Below, one piece after another: positions 8,888-17,095 of a DNA stretch of 64,000 nt (position 1 is its first letter; each line of letters begins with the position of its first letter). The notes below the pieces were generated by a model. That model made no database searches. It saw nothing but the letters and a program-made list of their open reading frames with translations, and was not told the DNA's origin. The position numbers and the translations under genes were made by a program. This DNA comes from Rheinheimera mangrovi (GTDB lineage: Bacteria; Pseudomonadota; Gammaproteobacteria; Enterobacterales; Alteromonadaceae): positions 1,998,501 to 2,062,500 of the forward strand of contig NZ_CP034683.1 in NCBI RefSeq assembly GCF_003990335.1. The letters are read 5' to 3'.

Positions 8888-9000
8888 CTCGTATTTGCCA
8901 CCTTGTTGAGCTTTTGCTCGTTTCTTCTACTCCCCAGGCTTGGTTTATGGCAAAGTAACTCACTGAGTTTTAAACCGTTTTGATAGAGGGCTGCAATCTT

Positions 9001-9657
9001 ATGACTCTTGATTTATTTCCGGATAAAGGCTTTGCCGCTATGTTGTTTGATATGGACGGCACTATCCTAAATTCTATTGCTGCAGCGGAAAAGGTCTGGG
9101 CCAACTGGGCCAGAGCACATGGTATTGATATTGAAACCTTTTTGCCGACTATTCATGGCAGAAGAGCCATAGACACTATCGCCAGTTTAAATCTGCCAGG
9201 GGTGGATGCGGCGACAGAAGCGGCTTACATCACCCAAGCGGAAATAGCTGAAGTGGAAGGTATTGAGGAAATACCTGGTGCAACCGCATTTTTAAACAAA
9301 ATTCCTCCGTCCAAATGGGCTGTAGTGACTTCAGCTCCACGCCAACTGGCATTAACCCGTCTCAAAGCGGCTGGTTTACCAATTCCACAAGTATTAATCA
9401 CGGCCGAAGATGTTGAACAGGGTAAACCCAACCCTGATTGTTATTTACTTGCAGCAAAACGGCTTGGTGTGAGCTGCGCAGATTGTTTGATTTTTGAAGA
9501 TGCGGACATAGGTATAGCGGCAGCTTTGGCTTGTGGTGGTACTTTAGTGGTGGTGACTGCAACTCATACAACACATAACCCGGCATGGGCAGCGCAGCAG
9601 CTTGCTGTGAAAGATTATCTTCAGCATGGCGAGCAGCTGCTTAGTCAACTGAAATAA
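9001..9657 (+). CDS. HAD-superfamily phosphatase, subfamily IA
   Basis: 218 residues from ATG 9001 (AGAGGG lies 10 nt upstream). The HAD motifs are complete: motif I LFDMDGT with the nucleophile Asp, motif II VVTSAP, motif III Lys in EQGKPNPDCY, and motif IV FEDADIGI. The small helical cap between motifs I and II is that of sugar-phosphate or phosphoglycolate-type enzymes; the closest named relatives are hexitol/2-deoxyglucose-6-phosphate phosphatases (YfbT type). It acts in the cytoplasm on small phosphate esters; the actual substrate cannot be read from the sequence. It stands alone as a transcription unit. Confidence 0.88.
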   Translation: MTLDLFPDKGFAAMLFDMDGTILNSIAAAEKVWANWARAHGIDIETFLPTIHGRRAIDTIASLNLPGVDAATEAAYITQAEIAEVEGIEEIPGATAFLNKIPPSKWAVVTSAPRQLALTRLKAAGLPIPQVLITAEDVEQGKPNPDCYLLAAKRLGVSCADCLIFEDADIGIAAALACGGTLVVVTATHTTHNPAWAAQQLAVKDYLQHGEQLLSQLK

Positions 9658-9782
9658 GGGGGTGACTGATGACAGTACTGGGTTTTAGCGAGGGGGCATA
9701 AATTTCCTGCGTTGTTATTTAGCATCAAAATGAAGCTGCATCAGGTCCGGCAGCAGCTTTCTTACCGCACATGAGGTATTGC

Positions 9783-10152
9783 ATGGACACTCTGACTGAC
9801 TTTGAACAAGATATGCGTCGTGGTTATTTATGGGGCGCAACAGGTATTATGACTTCAGGTTTGGTCTGGCTAACAGCTGGGCTAGTGGCCTGTTTTAGTT
9901 TGCCACAACATGCGATCTGGACTTTGTTTATCGGCGCTTCTTTCATAGTGCCAGTGGCGAACTTAATAGACCGTGCTCTGGGTGCTGCAGGCAAACACTC
10001 GGCCGGAAACAAGCTAGCACCGCTGGCGATGGAAAGCACTGTCTTTATGCTGATGTGCCTGCCGCTATTTAATTTTTGCCAGCGTCTATGGCACCCGTTG
10101 GTATTGGTTGTTTGGTGCTGCGCTTTTAGCGGTTAAACGGCATAGAGCTTAA
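9783..10152 (+). pseudogene. DUF7010-like membrane protein with internal deletion/frameshift
   Basis: The ATG at 9783 has GAGG 5 nt upstream and reads MDTLTDFEQDMRRGYLWGA, followed by two hydrophobic segments, as in DUF7010 integral membrane proteins. After STVFMLMCLPLF (near 10065) the frame becomes nonsense and ends at 10136. From about 10078 another frame reads ASVYGTRWYWLFGAALLAVK and ends at 10152; this looks like the family's usual C-terminus. Joining the two requires both a frame change and roughly 40 missing residues. The family assignment is from memory. Confidence 0.55.
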
Positions 10153-10213
10153 ACCGCTATTTAACCTTATGGCTTCAACCCCATTTTAATAAAATCTTGA
10201 ACCCCGCTTTTTC

Positions 10214-10230
10214 CTTAAGTTTTCTTTAAG
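10214..10230 (+). promoter_or_regulatory. PmrA/QseB-type direct repeat before the hemolysin/AMP-ligase operon
   Basis: CTTAAG (10214-10219), 5 nt, TTTAAG (10225-10230), matching YTTAAK-N5-YTTAAK. It lies 47 bases before the start codon of the next gene. Two further copies precede 23706 and 25825. Confidence 0.6.
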
Positions 10231-10277
10231 CTTCCTGACGCACACTGCATGCTAAATCGGTATGCAGGAGTGTGCTT

Positions 10278-10991
10278 ATGTTGTCTTCTTATCAGTTCGA
10301 CCAGTCTGTTGCGGTCAGATTGCCAGTGCAATCAGACGCTGACACCAAAGCGCTGTTGCAGTTAGTAAAATGCTCTGACATACAACGTGCTTCTATTGAG
10401 CAGTTTATCGCGTCAGGTTTTGCCAAAGCTTATCAGGCCGATGTGCATAAATTTATGCCCAACTTATTAGGTGTAAGCCGTGCAGGTGAATGGCAGGCTG
10501 TGCTTGGACTTCGTTGTGCAGCAGCAGGTGCCGCTCATACAGATTTATTTATCGAACAGTACCTACCAGCTCCTGTCGAGCAATTACTTGCCAGTTACGG
10601 CATGCAGGCCGAACGTTCTCAACTGATTGAAATTGGTCACTTGTATGCATCCAACAGACAAAGCTTATTGCAGTTGTTTGTACTAATGGCTTATGCGCTG
10701 GACCAGCTGAATTACCGTTATTTGCTCTGTGCTGCGACCACTGTGGTGCGCAGTATCCTAAGCCGTCATGGCATTGAACTGACAGAGCTTGGTGAAGCTA
10801 AAGCTGAAGCTTTAGGCAAAGATGCTGCCAACTGGGGTAGTTATTACGACACCAATCCAAAAGTTTGTGTGATGGATTTAGCTGCCGTTACGCGCCTTAT
10901 TCATAGCGATGAAAGATTAACAGCTTTAGCCCATCAGCACTGGCCGCAGTTGCATCAGTTAGTGGCTCGTTTACCAGAAGGAGACTGCTGA
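10278..10991 (+). CDS. Thermostable hemolysin family protein (PF12261 type)
   Basis: 237 residues from ATG 10278, with AGGAG 7 nt upstream. It resembles the delta-VPH 'thermostable hemolysin' family of Vibrio and relatives, a cytoplasmic-looking protein without signal peptide. The central part (RSQLIEIGHLYASNRQSLLQ, then ALDQLNYRYLLCAATTVVRS) looks like an acyltransferase/GNAT-type core, so a lysis function is doubtful. It is the first gene of a five-gene operon and overlaps the AMP-ligase start by one base. By context it probably transfers or handles an acyl group activated by the ligase; this is inference. Confidence 0.75.
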   Translation: MLSSYQFDQSVAVRLPVQSDADTKALLQLVKCSDIQRASIEQFIASGFAKAYQADVHKFMPNLLGVSRAGEWQAVLGLRCAAAGAAHTDLFIEQYLPAPVEQLLASYGMQAERSQLIEIGHLYASNRQSLLQLFVLMAYALDQLNYRYLLCAATTVVRSILSRHGIELTELGEAKAEALGKDAANWGSYYDTNPKVCVMDLAAVTRLIHSDERLTALAHQHWPQLHQLVARLPEGDC

Positions 10992-12478
10992 TGCGTATTG
11001 AATTACCAACTACAGCGGTATTAAAAGATCTAGCGACAGGTTTAGCTTATTCACAGGCTCAAATCAAAAAGCAAATGATTTTATGGCAGGAATTATTACT
11101 AGGTTACGGCGCACAGCGTATCGCTTTAGCGGCCAATAGTTCAGCCCAGTGGGCCTTGCTGGATTTAGCTTGTCTGGATGCAGATTTACTCCTTGTGCCG
11201 CTGCCTACTTACTTATCTGAAAGTCAGCTTGCCCATGTCATGGCGCAACTGGAGCCTGATTTTTATATCTCAGATCAGGAACAAAACTCAGCTGAATTTA
11301 CATTGTTAGAACAAGTAGGCGATTTATTGCTGTATCGCCGTGAGTTACAAAGCTCTGGTGCTGCTATTCCTGCCACTTGTCAGAAGATTACTTTTACCTC
11401 CGGCTCCACAGGGCAACCAAAAGGTGTGTGTTTATCAGCGCAAAGTCAGCTGGATGTAGCGCACAGCCTGCTGGAGCGCATTGCTCAACAAGCGCCTAAA
11501 CACTTATGTTTATTGCCTTTGAGCACCTTGCTGGAAAATATCGCTGGTATTTATGCGCCTTTATTAGCAGGTGGCGAAGTGCTGATAGCTCCTGACTCTT
11601 TGCGTGGTTTTAACGGTAGTCAGCTAACGAATCCACAGGCTTTATTGACACTAATCAGCAGTACAGCACCAAAAAGCCTGATTTTAGTACCTGAGCTATT
11701 GCAACTCTTGGTGATGGCGCGCGCTCAAGGCTGGCAAGCACCAGAATCATTGGAGTTTATTGCTGTAGGTGGTGCTCATGTATCCACAGCTTTATTGCAA
11801 CAGGCTGCAAGTCTTGGTTTACCTGTGTATCAGGGCTATGGCTTAAGCGAATGTGCTTCTGTGGTGGCTTTATCCAGTGTCGATGCACGGCAAAGTACGA
11901 GCAATGAACTGGAGTTGGTGGGCATGCCTTTAGCCCATCGAGATATTGAAATTATCGATGGCGAGATAGTAGTGAAACAGCCATTTCTCGGGTATTTGGG
12001 CGATGCAGCGTCGCTAAGCGACAAGGTCTTTACCGGCGATTTAGGTGAACTGGATGCACAAGGCAGGTTACGTATCCTTGGCCGTCGCAAAAACTTATTA
12101 ATTTCAAGCCTGGGTCGCAATATCTCCCCTGAGTGGCCAGAAGCTTTATTAACTCAAAGCGGTTTAATTCGTCAGGCCGTGCTGGTGGGCGATGCTCAAC
12201 CTTATTGTGCTGCCTTGTTGTATCTGGCTGATGCCAAAGCGGTAGCTCAGCTGCCTGCTTATCTGGCTCACGTCAACCAGCAATTACCGGATTATGCGCA
12301 AATCAAAGCCTATCAGCTGTTAACTCAACCTTTGTCACTGGCTGACGGTACTTTAACAGCCAATGGCAGGCCACGCCGTGCCGAAGTATTTAAAAAATAT
12401 CAAAGTGAAATCAACGATTTATTTGTTTCTAATGCTGTAACAGGAGAATCCTATGAGTTTTTATCAAAGGCTCGTTAA
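10991..12478 (+). CDS. AMP-forming acyl-CoA synthetase/ligase family protein
   Basis: 495 residues. ANL-superfamily adenylating enzyme: the P-loop-like ITFTSGSTGQPKG, the QGYGLSECASVVAL aromatic/Glu motif, the ribose-binding Asp in FTGDLGELD, and RILGRRKNLLISSLGRNISP as hinge and A8 region. The C-terminal small domain is short, and the catalytic lysine expected near its end is probably in TANGRPRRAEV, where Arg replaces the usual Lys. It should adenylate a carboxylic acid, likely fatty, in the cytoplasm. The start overlaps the upstream stop (TGATG). No carrier protein is encoded nearby. Confidence 0.88.
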   Translation: MRIELPTTAVLKDLATGLAYSQAQIKKQMILWQELLLGYGAQRIALAANSSAQWALLDLACLDADLLLVPLPTYLSESQLAHVMAQLEPDFYISDQEQNSAEFTLLEQVGDLLLYRRELQSSGAAIPATCQKITFTSGSTGQPKGVCLSAQSQLDVAHSLLERIAQQAPKHLCLLPLSTLLENIAGIYAPLLAGGEVLIAPDSLRGFNGSQLTNPQALLTLISSTAPKSLILVPELLQLLVMARAQGWQAPESLEFIAVGGAHVSTALLQQAASLGLPVYQGYGLSECASVVALSSVDARQSTSNELELVGMPLAHRDIEIIDGEIVVKQPFLGYLGDAASLSDKVFTGDLGELDAQGRLRILGRRKNLLISSLGRNISPEWPEALLTQSGLIRQAVLVGDAQPYCAALLYLADAKAVAQLPAYLAHVNQQLPDYAQIKAYQLLTQPLSLADGTLTANGRPRRAEVFKKYQSEINDLFVSNAVTGESYEFLSKAR

Positions 12479-13145
12479 TGCCACCGAACAAGAGCGTGCT
12501 TATTTACTGGAAGCTCCGATGATCCGTCGTACTTTCGCCGGCGATTTTACCTTGGATCACTATGTGGCTTTTTTGACTCAGGCTTATCACCACGTCAAAC
12601 ACACAGTACCGCTGTTGATGTCGGTGGGCGCTTTGTTACCTGAATCCAAAGAGTGGTTACGTGAAGCTGTGGCTGAATACATTGAAGAAGAATTAGGCCA
12701 TCAGGAATGGGTATTAAACGACATTGCAGCTTGTGGGTATGATAAAGAGCAGGCTCGCGCCAGCACTCCGGCTTTTGCTACCGAGCTGATGGTGTCTTAT
12801 GCCTATGACTCGGTACGCCGTATCAATCCATTATGCTTTTTTGGCATGGTGCTGGTACTTGAAGGTACGTCCATCGCTTTAGCAGAGCAGGCCGCCAGTA
12901 AAATTGCCGGTACTTTGCAGTTGCCACGTAAAGCTTTTAGCTATCTGAATTCGCACGGTGCTTTAGATCAGGACCATATCAAGTTCTTCGAAAGCCTGAT
13001 GGATAAGATCACAGACCCAGCCGATCAGGCGCTGATCATCCATAGCGCAAAACGCTTTTTCCACTTATACGGTGATGTATTTCGCAGCCTGGAACAGCCA
13101 CATGGTCTGACTAAAAAAGTTGTGGCTGAGGAGGCAATAGCATGA
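12453..13145 (+). CDS. Heme-oxygenase-like diiron oxidase (HDO) family protein
   Basis: 230-residue all-helical protein of the TenA/heme-oxygenase fold. A full set of potential iron ligands is present with the spacing seen in HDO enzymes such as UndA and CADD: Glu80-x2-His83, Glu137, and His168-x3-Asp172-x2-His175. TenA thiaminases lack this set, so an iron- or Mn-dependent oxidase is more likely than thiamin salvage. The AGGAGA ribosome site sits inside the upstream gene, with which it overlaps by 26 bases. With an AMP ligase before it and an SDR after it, it probably oxidises an acyl or amino-acyl substrate; the reaction is unknown. Confidence 0.75.
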   Translation: MSFYQRLVNATEQERAYLLEAPMIRRTFAGDFTLDHYVAFLTQAYHHVKHTVPLLMSVGALLPESKEWLREAVAEYIEEELGHQEWVLNDIAACGYDKEQARASTPAFATELMVSYAYDSVRRINPLCFFGMVLVLEGTSIALAEQAASKIAGTLQLPRKAFSYLNSHGALDQDHIKFFESLMDKITDPADQALIIHSAKRFFHLYGDVFRSLEQPHGLTKKVVAEEAIA

Positions 13146-13927
13146 GTTTCTTAGCTGGCAAAACTGTGCTGCTGACTGGCGCGACTGGTGGCATAGGAGC
13201 TGAAGTGGCCAAACAGTTAAGCGCGCAGGGAGCACGGTTGATATTAACTGGCCGCGCCGTTGAAAAACTGCGCGCCCTGCAAAACCAACTGGCAGCTGAA
13301 ACTTTGATTTACTCTTGTGATTTAACCAATACAGTAGAGCAACAGAGTTTGCTGCAGTTTTGCCAGCAGCAGGGCGGCATAGATGTACTGATTAACAACG
13401 CTGGTATCAGTCAGTTTGGCTTATGTCAGCAACAGCAATTTAGTGAGCTGGTCAGCATTAATCTGCTGGTGCCTATGCAATTGTGTCAGCTGTTTTTACC
13501 TATGCTGCGCCAACATAAAGGCCAAATCGTCAATGTCGGATCTGCCTTTGGCAGTATTGGTCATCCTGGTTTTACCGGTTACTGCGCGACTAAATTTGGT
13601 TTACGTGGTTTTACTGAAGCCTTGCAGCGTGAACTGGCCGATAGTGGCGTGCAGGTGAAGTATTTTGCACCAAGAGCGACAGAAACCAGCATTAACTCAA
13701 CTGAAGTAGTGCTGTTAAATCAGCAGCTTGGCAACAGTATGGATAGCCCACACTGGGTTGCAGAGCAGCTGATCAAACAGTTGAAATCCAGCGAGCTGCG
13801 CCGTTTTCTCGGCTGGCCAGAACGGATATTTGTCCGCCTGAATGGGGTATTTCCTGCGCTGGTGGATATGGGGTTAAAAAGTAAATTAACACTAATTGAA
13901 TTATTTGCAGTGGGTAAAACCCGCTAA
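13142..13927 (+). CDS. Short-chain dehydrogenase/reductase
   Basis: 261 residues. Classical SDR with cofactor motif TGATGGIG at residues 12-19, NNAG, the catalytic serine in VGSAFGSIG and YCATK as YxxxK. Arg in LTGR after the second strand suggests NADP(H). The start overlaps the upstream stop (ATGA), so translation is coupled to the diiron protein. Family members of this form reduce keto groups of lipid or polyketide-like substrates. The likely role is to finish the product started by the ligase and oxidase. Confidence 0.88.
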   Translation: MSFLAGKTVLLTGATGGIGAEVAKQLSAQGARLILTGRAVEKLRALQNQLAAETLIYSCDLTNTVEQQSLLQFCQQQGGIDVLINNAGISQFGLCQQQQFSELVSINLLVPMQLCQLFLPMLRQHKGQIVNVGSAFGSIGHPGFTGYCATKFGLRGFTEALQRELADSGVQVKYFAPRATETSINSTEVVLLNQQLGNSMDSPHWVAEQLIKQLKSSELRRFLGWPERIFVRLNGVFPALVDMGLKSKLTLIELFAVGKTR

Positions 13928-13937
13928 CGAGGTCAAG

Positions 13938-14582
13938 ATGAACAGATTTAAATTCACAGCTTTGATTCCGGCTTTATTTTTGGCAGCAGTCGCGCAGGCC
14001 GATGTACTGCAGGATATTAAACCACTGCAGGACCGCTGGGCTGAAGTCAATTACAGTATGAGTGAAGACCAGAAGGAAAAAGCTTTTCCAGAGCTGGTGA
14101 AACAAGCCAATGCAGTAGTGGCGGCTAATCCGGACAAAGCCGAAGCCCTGATTTGGCGTGGCATTATCAAATCCAGCTATGCCGGGGTCAAAGGTGGCTT
14201 AGGCGCTATGTCGCTGGCGGAAGAGTCCAAAGCTGATCTGGAAGCCGCACTTAAAATTGATAGTCAGGCCCTGCAAGGTTCGGCTTACACCAGTTTAGGT
14301 GTGTTGTACTACAAAGTGCCAGGCTGGCCTATTGGCTTTGGCAGTGACAAAAATGCCAGAAAAATGCTGGAAAAAGCCCTGAGCATTAACCCTCAAGGTA
14401 TTGATCCTAATTATTTTTATGCAGAATTTTTAACAGAAGAGCGCGACTATAAAGCGGCTATGAGTTACATTGAAAAGGCAAAACAGGCTGCGCCTCGTCC
14501 GGATCGTCTAAGTGCTGATCAAGGCCGCTTACAGGAAATTGCAGTGCTGGAAACCAAAGTTGCGAAAAAGCTTAAACATTAA
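13938..14582 (+). CDS. Periplasmic TPR-like repeat protein
   Basis: 214 residues from ATG 13938, with CGAGG 5 nt upstream; a longer in-frame start at 13896 has no ribosome site and would spoil the signal peptide. MNRFKFTALIPALFLAAVAQA is a good Sec signal cleaved after AQA. The rest consists of TPR-like helical pairs (AEALIWRGIIKSSYAG; GSAYTSLGVLYYKVPG; ARKMLEKALSINP). It is probably a periplasmic scaffold. Last gene of the five-gene operon, 10 bases after the SDR; a GC-rich palindrome follows. Its presence suggests that the product concerns the envelope. Confidence 0.75.
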   Translation: MNRFKFTALIPALFLAAVAQADVLQDIKPLQDRWAEVNYSMSEDQKEKAFPELVKQANAVVAANPDKAEALIWRGIIKSSYAGVKGGLGAMSLAEESKADLEAALKIDSQALQGSAYTSLGVLYYKVPGWPIGFGSDKNARKMLEKALSINPQGIDPNYFYAEFLTEERDYKAAMSYIEKAKQAAPRPDRLSADQGRLQEIAVLETKVAKKLKH

Positions 14583-14594
14583 TCTGTGAAACCT

Positions 14595-14618
14595 GTAGGG
14601 GCGGGGCTTGTCTCCGCC
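14595..14618. repeat. GC-rich extragenic palindrome, copy 3 (degenerate)
   Basis: GTAGGGGCGGGG then a loop and CTCCGCC; the arms GGCGGGG (14600-14606) and CTCCGCC (14612-14618) pair with one G-U. Same GTAG prefix and position just after a stop codon as copies 1 and 2. Confidence 0.65.
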
Positions 14619-14691
14619 TGTATCAAATTTTAATCAGGTGCTGTTTAGGGTTTATCCCAATCTATATTCAGGTTCGAACACAGGGGCATGT

Positions 14692-15357
14692 ATGAGACTA
14701 TTACTGGTCGAAGATGATCTGGATTTAGCCAAAGGCCTGGTGTTGGCGTTGTCTAGTCAGGGGTTTGCGGTTAATCACGTCAGTACAGGTCAACATGCCT
14801 TAAGCAGCATCAAAGCCAAAGACTGCGATGCTGTGATCCTCGACTTAGGTCTGCCTGATATGGACGGTCTGGATGTCCTCAAACAAAGTCGTCAAAGAGA
14901 AGGCCATTTACCTGTGCTGGTACTGACCGCCCGCGATGGGGTGGATGACAGGATCCGTGGTCTGGATTTAGGCGCCGACGATTATCTGGTGAAACCTTTT
15001 GCTATGCCTGAATTGTTCGCCCGTTTGCGGGTGATTGAGCGGCGACTGGGTACTGCGGCTACGCACTTAATTAAACTACAACAAGTTGAACTGGATACCA
15101 GTGCGCATTTGGTGCGGGTTGAAGGTGAATCTGTTGGTTTGTCCCGCCGTGAATATATGCTGCTAAAAGAATTAATGGAGTCGGCAGGCCGCATTAAAAC
15201 CCGTGAGCAGCTTGAAGCCAGTTTATATGCCTGGGGTGAAGAAGTGGCCAGCAATGCACTGGAGGTACATATATCCAATTTGCGCAAAAAGTTGCCCAAA
15301 GATTTTATTAAAACTCTGCGAGGCGTGGGTTATAGCGTGAGTGTGAATGTGGCATGA
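14692..15357 (+). CDS. OmpR-family response regulator, QseB/PmrA type
   Basis: 221 residues from ATG 14692, with AGGGG upstream. Receiver domain with acidic pair EDD, phosphoacceptor Asp51 in LDLGLPDMDG, the TARD threonine and LVKPF lysine; then a winged-helix DNA-binding domain with SRREYMLL and EVHISNLRKKL recognition helix, ending RGVGYSV. It is closest in form to QseB/PmrA/CarR regulators, which bind YTTAAK-N5-YTTAAK repeats. Such repeats occur at 10214, 23645 and 25754. The sensor kinase gene follows after 32 bases. Its own upstream region shows no copy of the box. Confidence 0.9.
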   Translation: MRLLLVEDDLDLAKGLVLALSSQGFAVNHVSTGQHALSSIKAKDCDAVILDLGLPDMDGLDVLKQSRQREGHLPVLVLTARDGVDDRIRGLDLGADDYLVKPFAMPELFARLRVIERRLGTAATHLIKLQQVELDTSAHLVRVEGESVGLSRREYMLLKELMESAGRIKTREQLEASLYAWGEEVASNALEVHISNLRKKLPKDFIKTLRGVGYSVSVNVA

Positions 15358-15389
15358 GCCTAACTATATGAACCAGCTATGAGTCTGCT

Positions 15390-16691
15390 ATGAGATCGTT
15401 GCGTCGCTATTTAGTCACAGTGCTGATCGCGCTTTTCACACTGATTAGCTTTGTTGCGGCTTTGCAAAGCTATAAACAAAGCGCAGTCCGGGCTGAAGCT
15501 TTGTTTGATCAGGATTTAGAGGTGCTGGCTTCCAGTTTGTCGCAGCAGTATCAGGCCGGTGCTCAGCAGGAATTAGGCCTGGCCTTACAAGTCTGGCAAA
15601 AGGGCGAGCTGGTGTATCGCAGCGCTTTGGCGCCACAAAGCCCAATGGCGGAGGCTGAAGGTTTTAGTGAGCATAACTTTTCCGGTAAAAGATGGCGGGT
15701 GTTTCGCCAGACGCCTACCGACCAGTTAACAGTGATAGTGGCGCAGCCGCTGCAACAGCGCCAGCAATTGGCAGATGAAGTGATCACCGCCTCCATTTAC
15801 CCCGTGGTCTTGAGTTTACCGTTGCAGGCTTTATTGATCTGGTTGGTCGTGAGTAAAGCCTTATCGCCCATTCAACGTTTTTCTGCCCAGCTGTCGTCGA
15901 AAAAAGCCAATGATTTAAGCCCGGTAGAACTGGATCAGGTGCCGGCCGAACTGGATCAAATGCTTAAAACCACCAATCTGTTATTTGCCCGTTTAGCTGA
16001 TGCCTTTGAACGGGAAAAGCGTTTTGCCTCCGATGTGGCGCACGAGCTGCGTACCCCATTAAGCGTATTGCAGGTGAATTTGCATAATGCGTCGCAGCAA
16101 TGGCAGCGTTGTGGTATTAGCGACCCTGAAGGTTCTATGCCTGCCTTGCAGGCTGGTGTAGAGCGGATGAGTGCGCTGATCGAACAAATTATGCTACTCA
16201 ATCGCACTAACCCAGAGCATTTTCAGGCCCGCACTGAACAGCTGGATTTAGCGGGTTTATGCCGTCAGGTGGTGGCCGACTGGTATCCACAAATTGACAG
16301 CAAAGAGCAACAAATAGAGCTGGTGGGTCTTGAGCATTTGTCGCTGAAAGGCGACGCTTTTGCATTGCGGTTATTGGTGAGTAACCTGGTGGGCAATGCC
16401 AGTAAATACACACAACAGGGCGGCTCTATTCAGTTGGCTTTGTCGGTCACTCAGCATAAAGCTGTTCTGGTGGTGCAGGACAATGGCCCTGGTATAGCGC
16501 CGGAAGAACACAGTAGGGTATTTGATCGTTTTTACCGTGTGGGTGGCGACAGGCATCAATCCGGCACCCTGGGTTCAGGTTTAGGTTTAGCCATAGTGCG
16601 GGATATAGTGGTTTTGCATCTGGGCCGCATCAGCCTTGGAGCTTCTGATTTTAGCAGCGGATTAAAAGTGACAGTGGAACTGCCCCTTTGA
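15390..16691 (+). CDS. Sensor histidine kinase, QseC/PmrB type
   Basis: 433 residues: membrane segment near 8-25, periplasmic sensor of about 115 residues, second membrane segment near 146-168, a short HAMP-like linker, DHp domain with His218 in DVAHELRTPL, and ATPase domain with the N box LVSNLVGNASKY, DNGPGIAPEE and GSGLGLAIV. Partner of the regulator just upstream. The periplasmic region lacks an ExxE iron-binding motif of the PmrB kind, so the signal is unknown. The last bases overlap the start of the cupredoxin gene by four. Confidence 0.92.
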   Translation: MRSLRRYLVTVLIALFTLISFVAALQSYKQSAVRAEALFDQDLEVLASSLSQQYQAGAQQELGLALQVWQKGELVYRSALAPQSPMAEAEGFSEHNFSGKRWRVFRQTPTDQLTVIVAQPLQQRQQLADEVITASIYPVVLSLPLQALLIWLVVSKALSPIQRFSAQLSSKKANDLSPVELDQVPAELDQMLKTTNLLFARLADAFEREKRFASDVAHELRTPLSVLQVNLHNASQQWQRCGISDPEGSMPALQAGVERMSALIEQIMLLNRTNPEHFQARTEQLDLAGLCRQVVADWYPQIDSKEQQIELVGLEHLSLKGDAFALRLLVSNLVGNASKYTQQGGSIQLALSVTQHKAVLVVQDNGPGIAPEEHSRVFDRFYRVGGDRHQSGTLGSGLGLAIVRDIVVLHLGRISLGASDFSSGLKVTVELPL

Positions 16692-17095
16692 AAAACATAG
16701 AGTTGAAAAAAAGTCAGTTAAGAAAAAACAGTAAAAAAACATTGCCTATAACGGCCTTGTTATTGCTGACTCTGCCTGTTGTAGCGGAGCAAAGTGTATT
16801 TGAGCTGCAGATTAAAGATCATCTGTTTCAACCATCAGTGTTGTACGTACCCGCTGGTGAGAAAGTGAAATTGCTGGTGTTGAATCAGGATCCATCACCT
16901 GAAGAGTTCGAAAGCTTTAGCTTAAACCGCGAAAAAGTGATTTTAGGCAAAGGCAAAGCCACCTTATTTGTGGGGCCTTTAAAACCAGGCAAGTACGAAT
17001 TTTTTGGCGAATACAATCCGGACAGCGCGCAGGGCGTGTTAATAGCTCTGCCTGAAGCAGAATGGCTACAGCATAAGGCTAATCATGCTTATTAA
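16688..17095 (+). CDS. Periplasmic cupredoxin-domain protein
   Basis: 135 residues; a lysine-rich N-terminus is followed by a hydrophobic signal (ITALLLLTLPVVA). The cupredoxin_1 fold is seen in FQPSVLYVPAGEKVKLLVLN, PEEFESFSLNRE and PLKPGKYEFFGEYN. This form accompanies FTR1 permeases in iron-uptake operons of the FtrABCD/EfeUOB kind; the usual Cys-His copper ligands are not obvious. It overlaps the kinase stop by 4 bases and the next gene by 11. By context it would pass metal to, or oxidise iron for, the FTR1-like protein. Confidence 0.8.
   Translation: MKNIELKKSQLRKNSKKTLPITALLLLTLPVVAEQSVFELQIKDHLFQPSVLYVPAGEKVKLLVLNQDPSPEEFESFSLNREKVILGKGKATLFVGPLKPGKYEFFGEYNPDSAQGVLIALPEAEWLQHKANHAY

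Noticed and set aside
10278..10991. Secreted pore-forming hemolysin
   Set aside because: The family name suggests it, but there is no signal peptide or membrane-inserting segment, and the operon context is enzymatic.
12453..13145. TenA thiaminase or PqqC
   Set aside because: Same fold, but the complete set of diiron ligands and the absence of thiamin or PQQ genes argue for an HDO oxidase.
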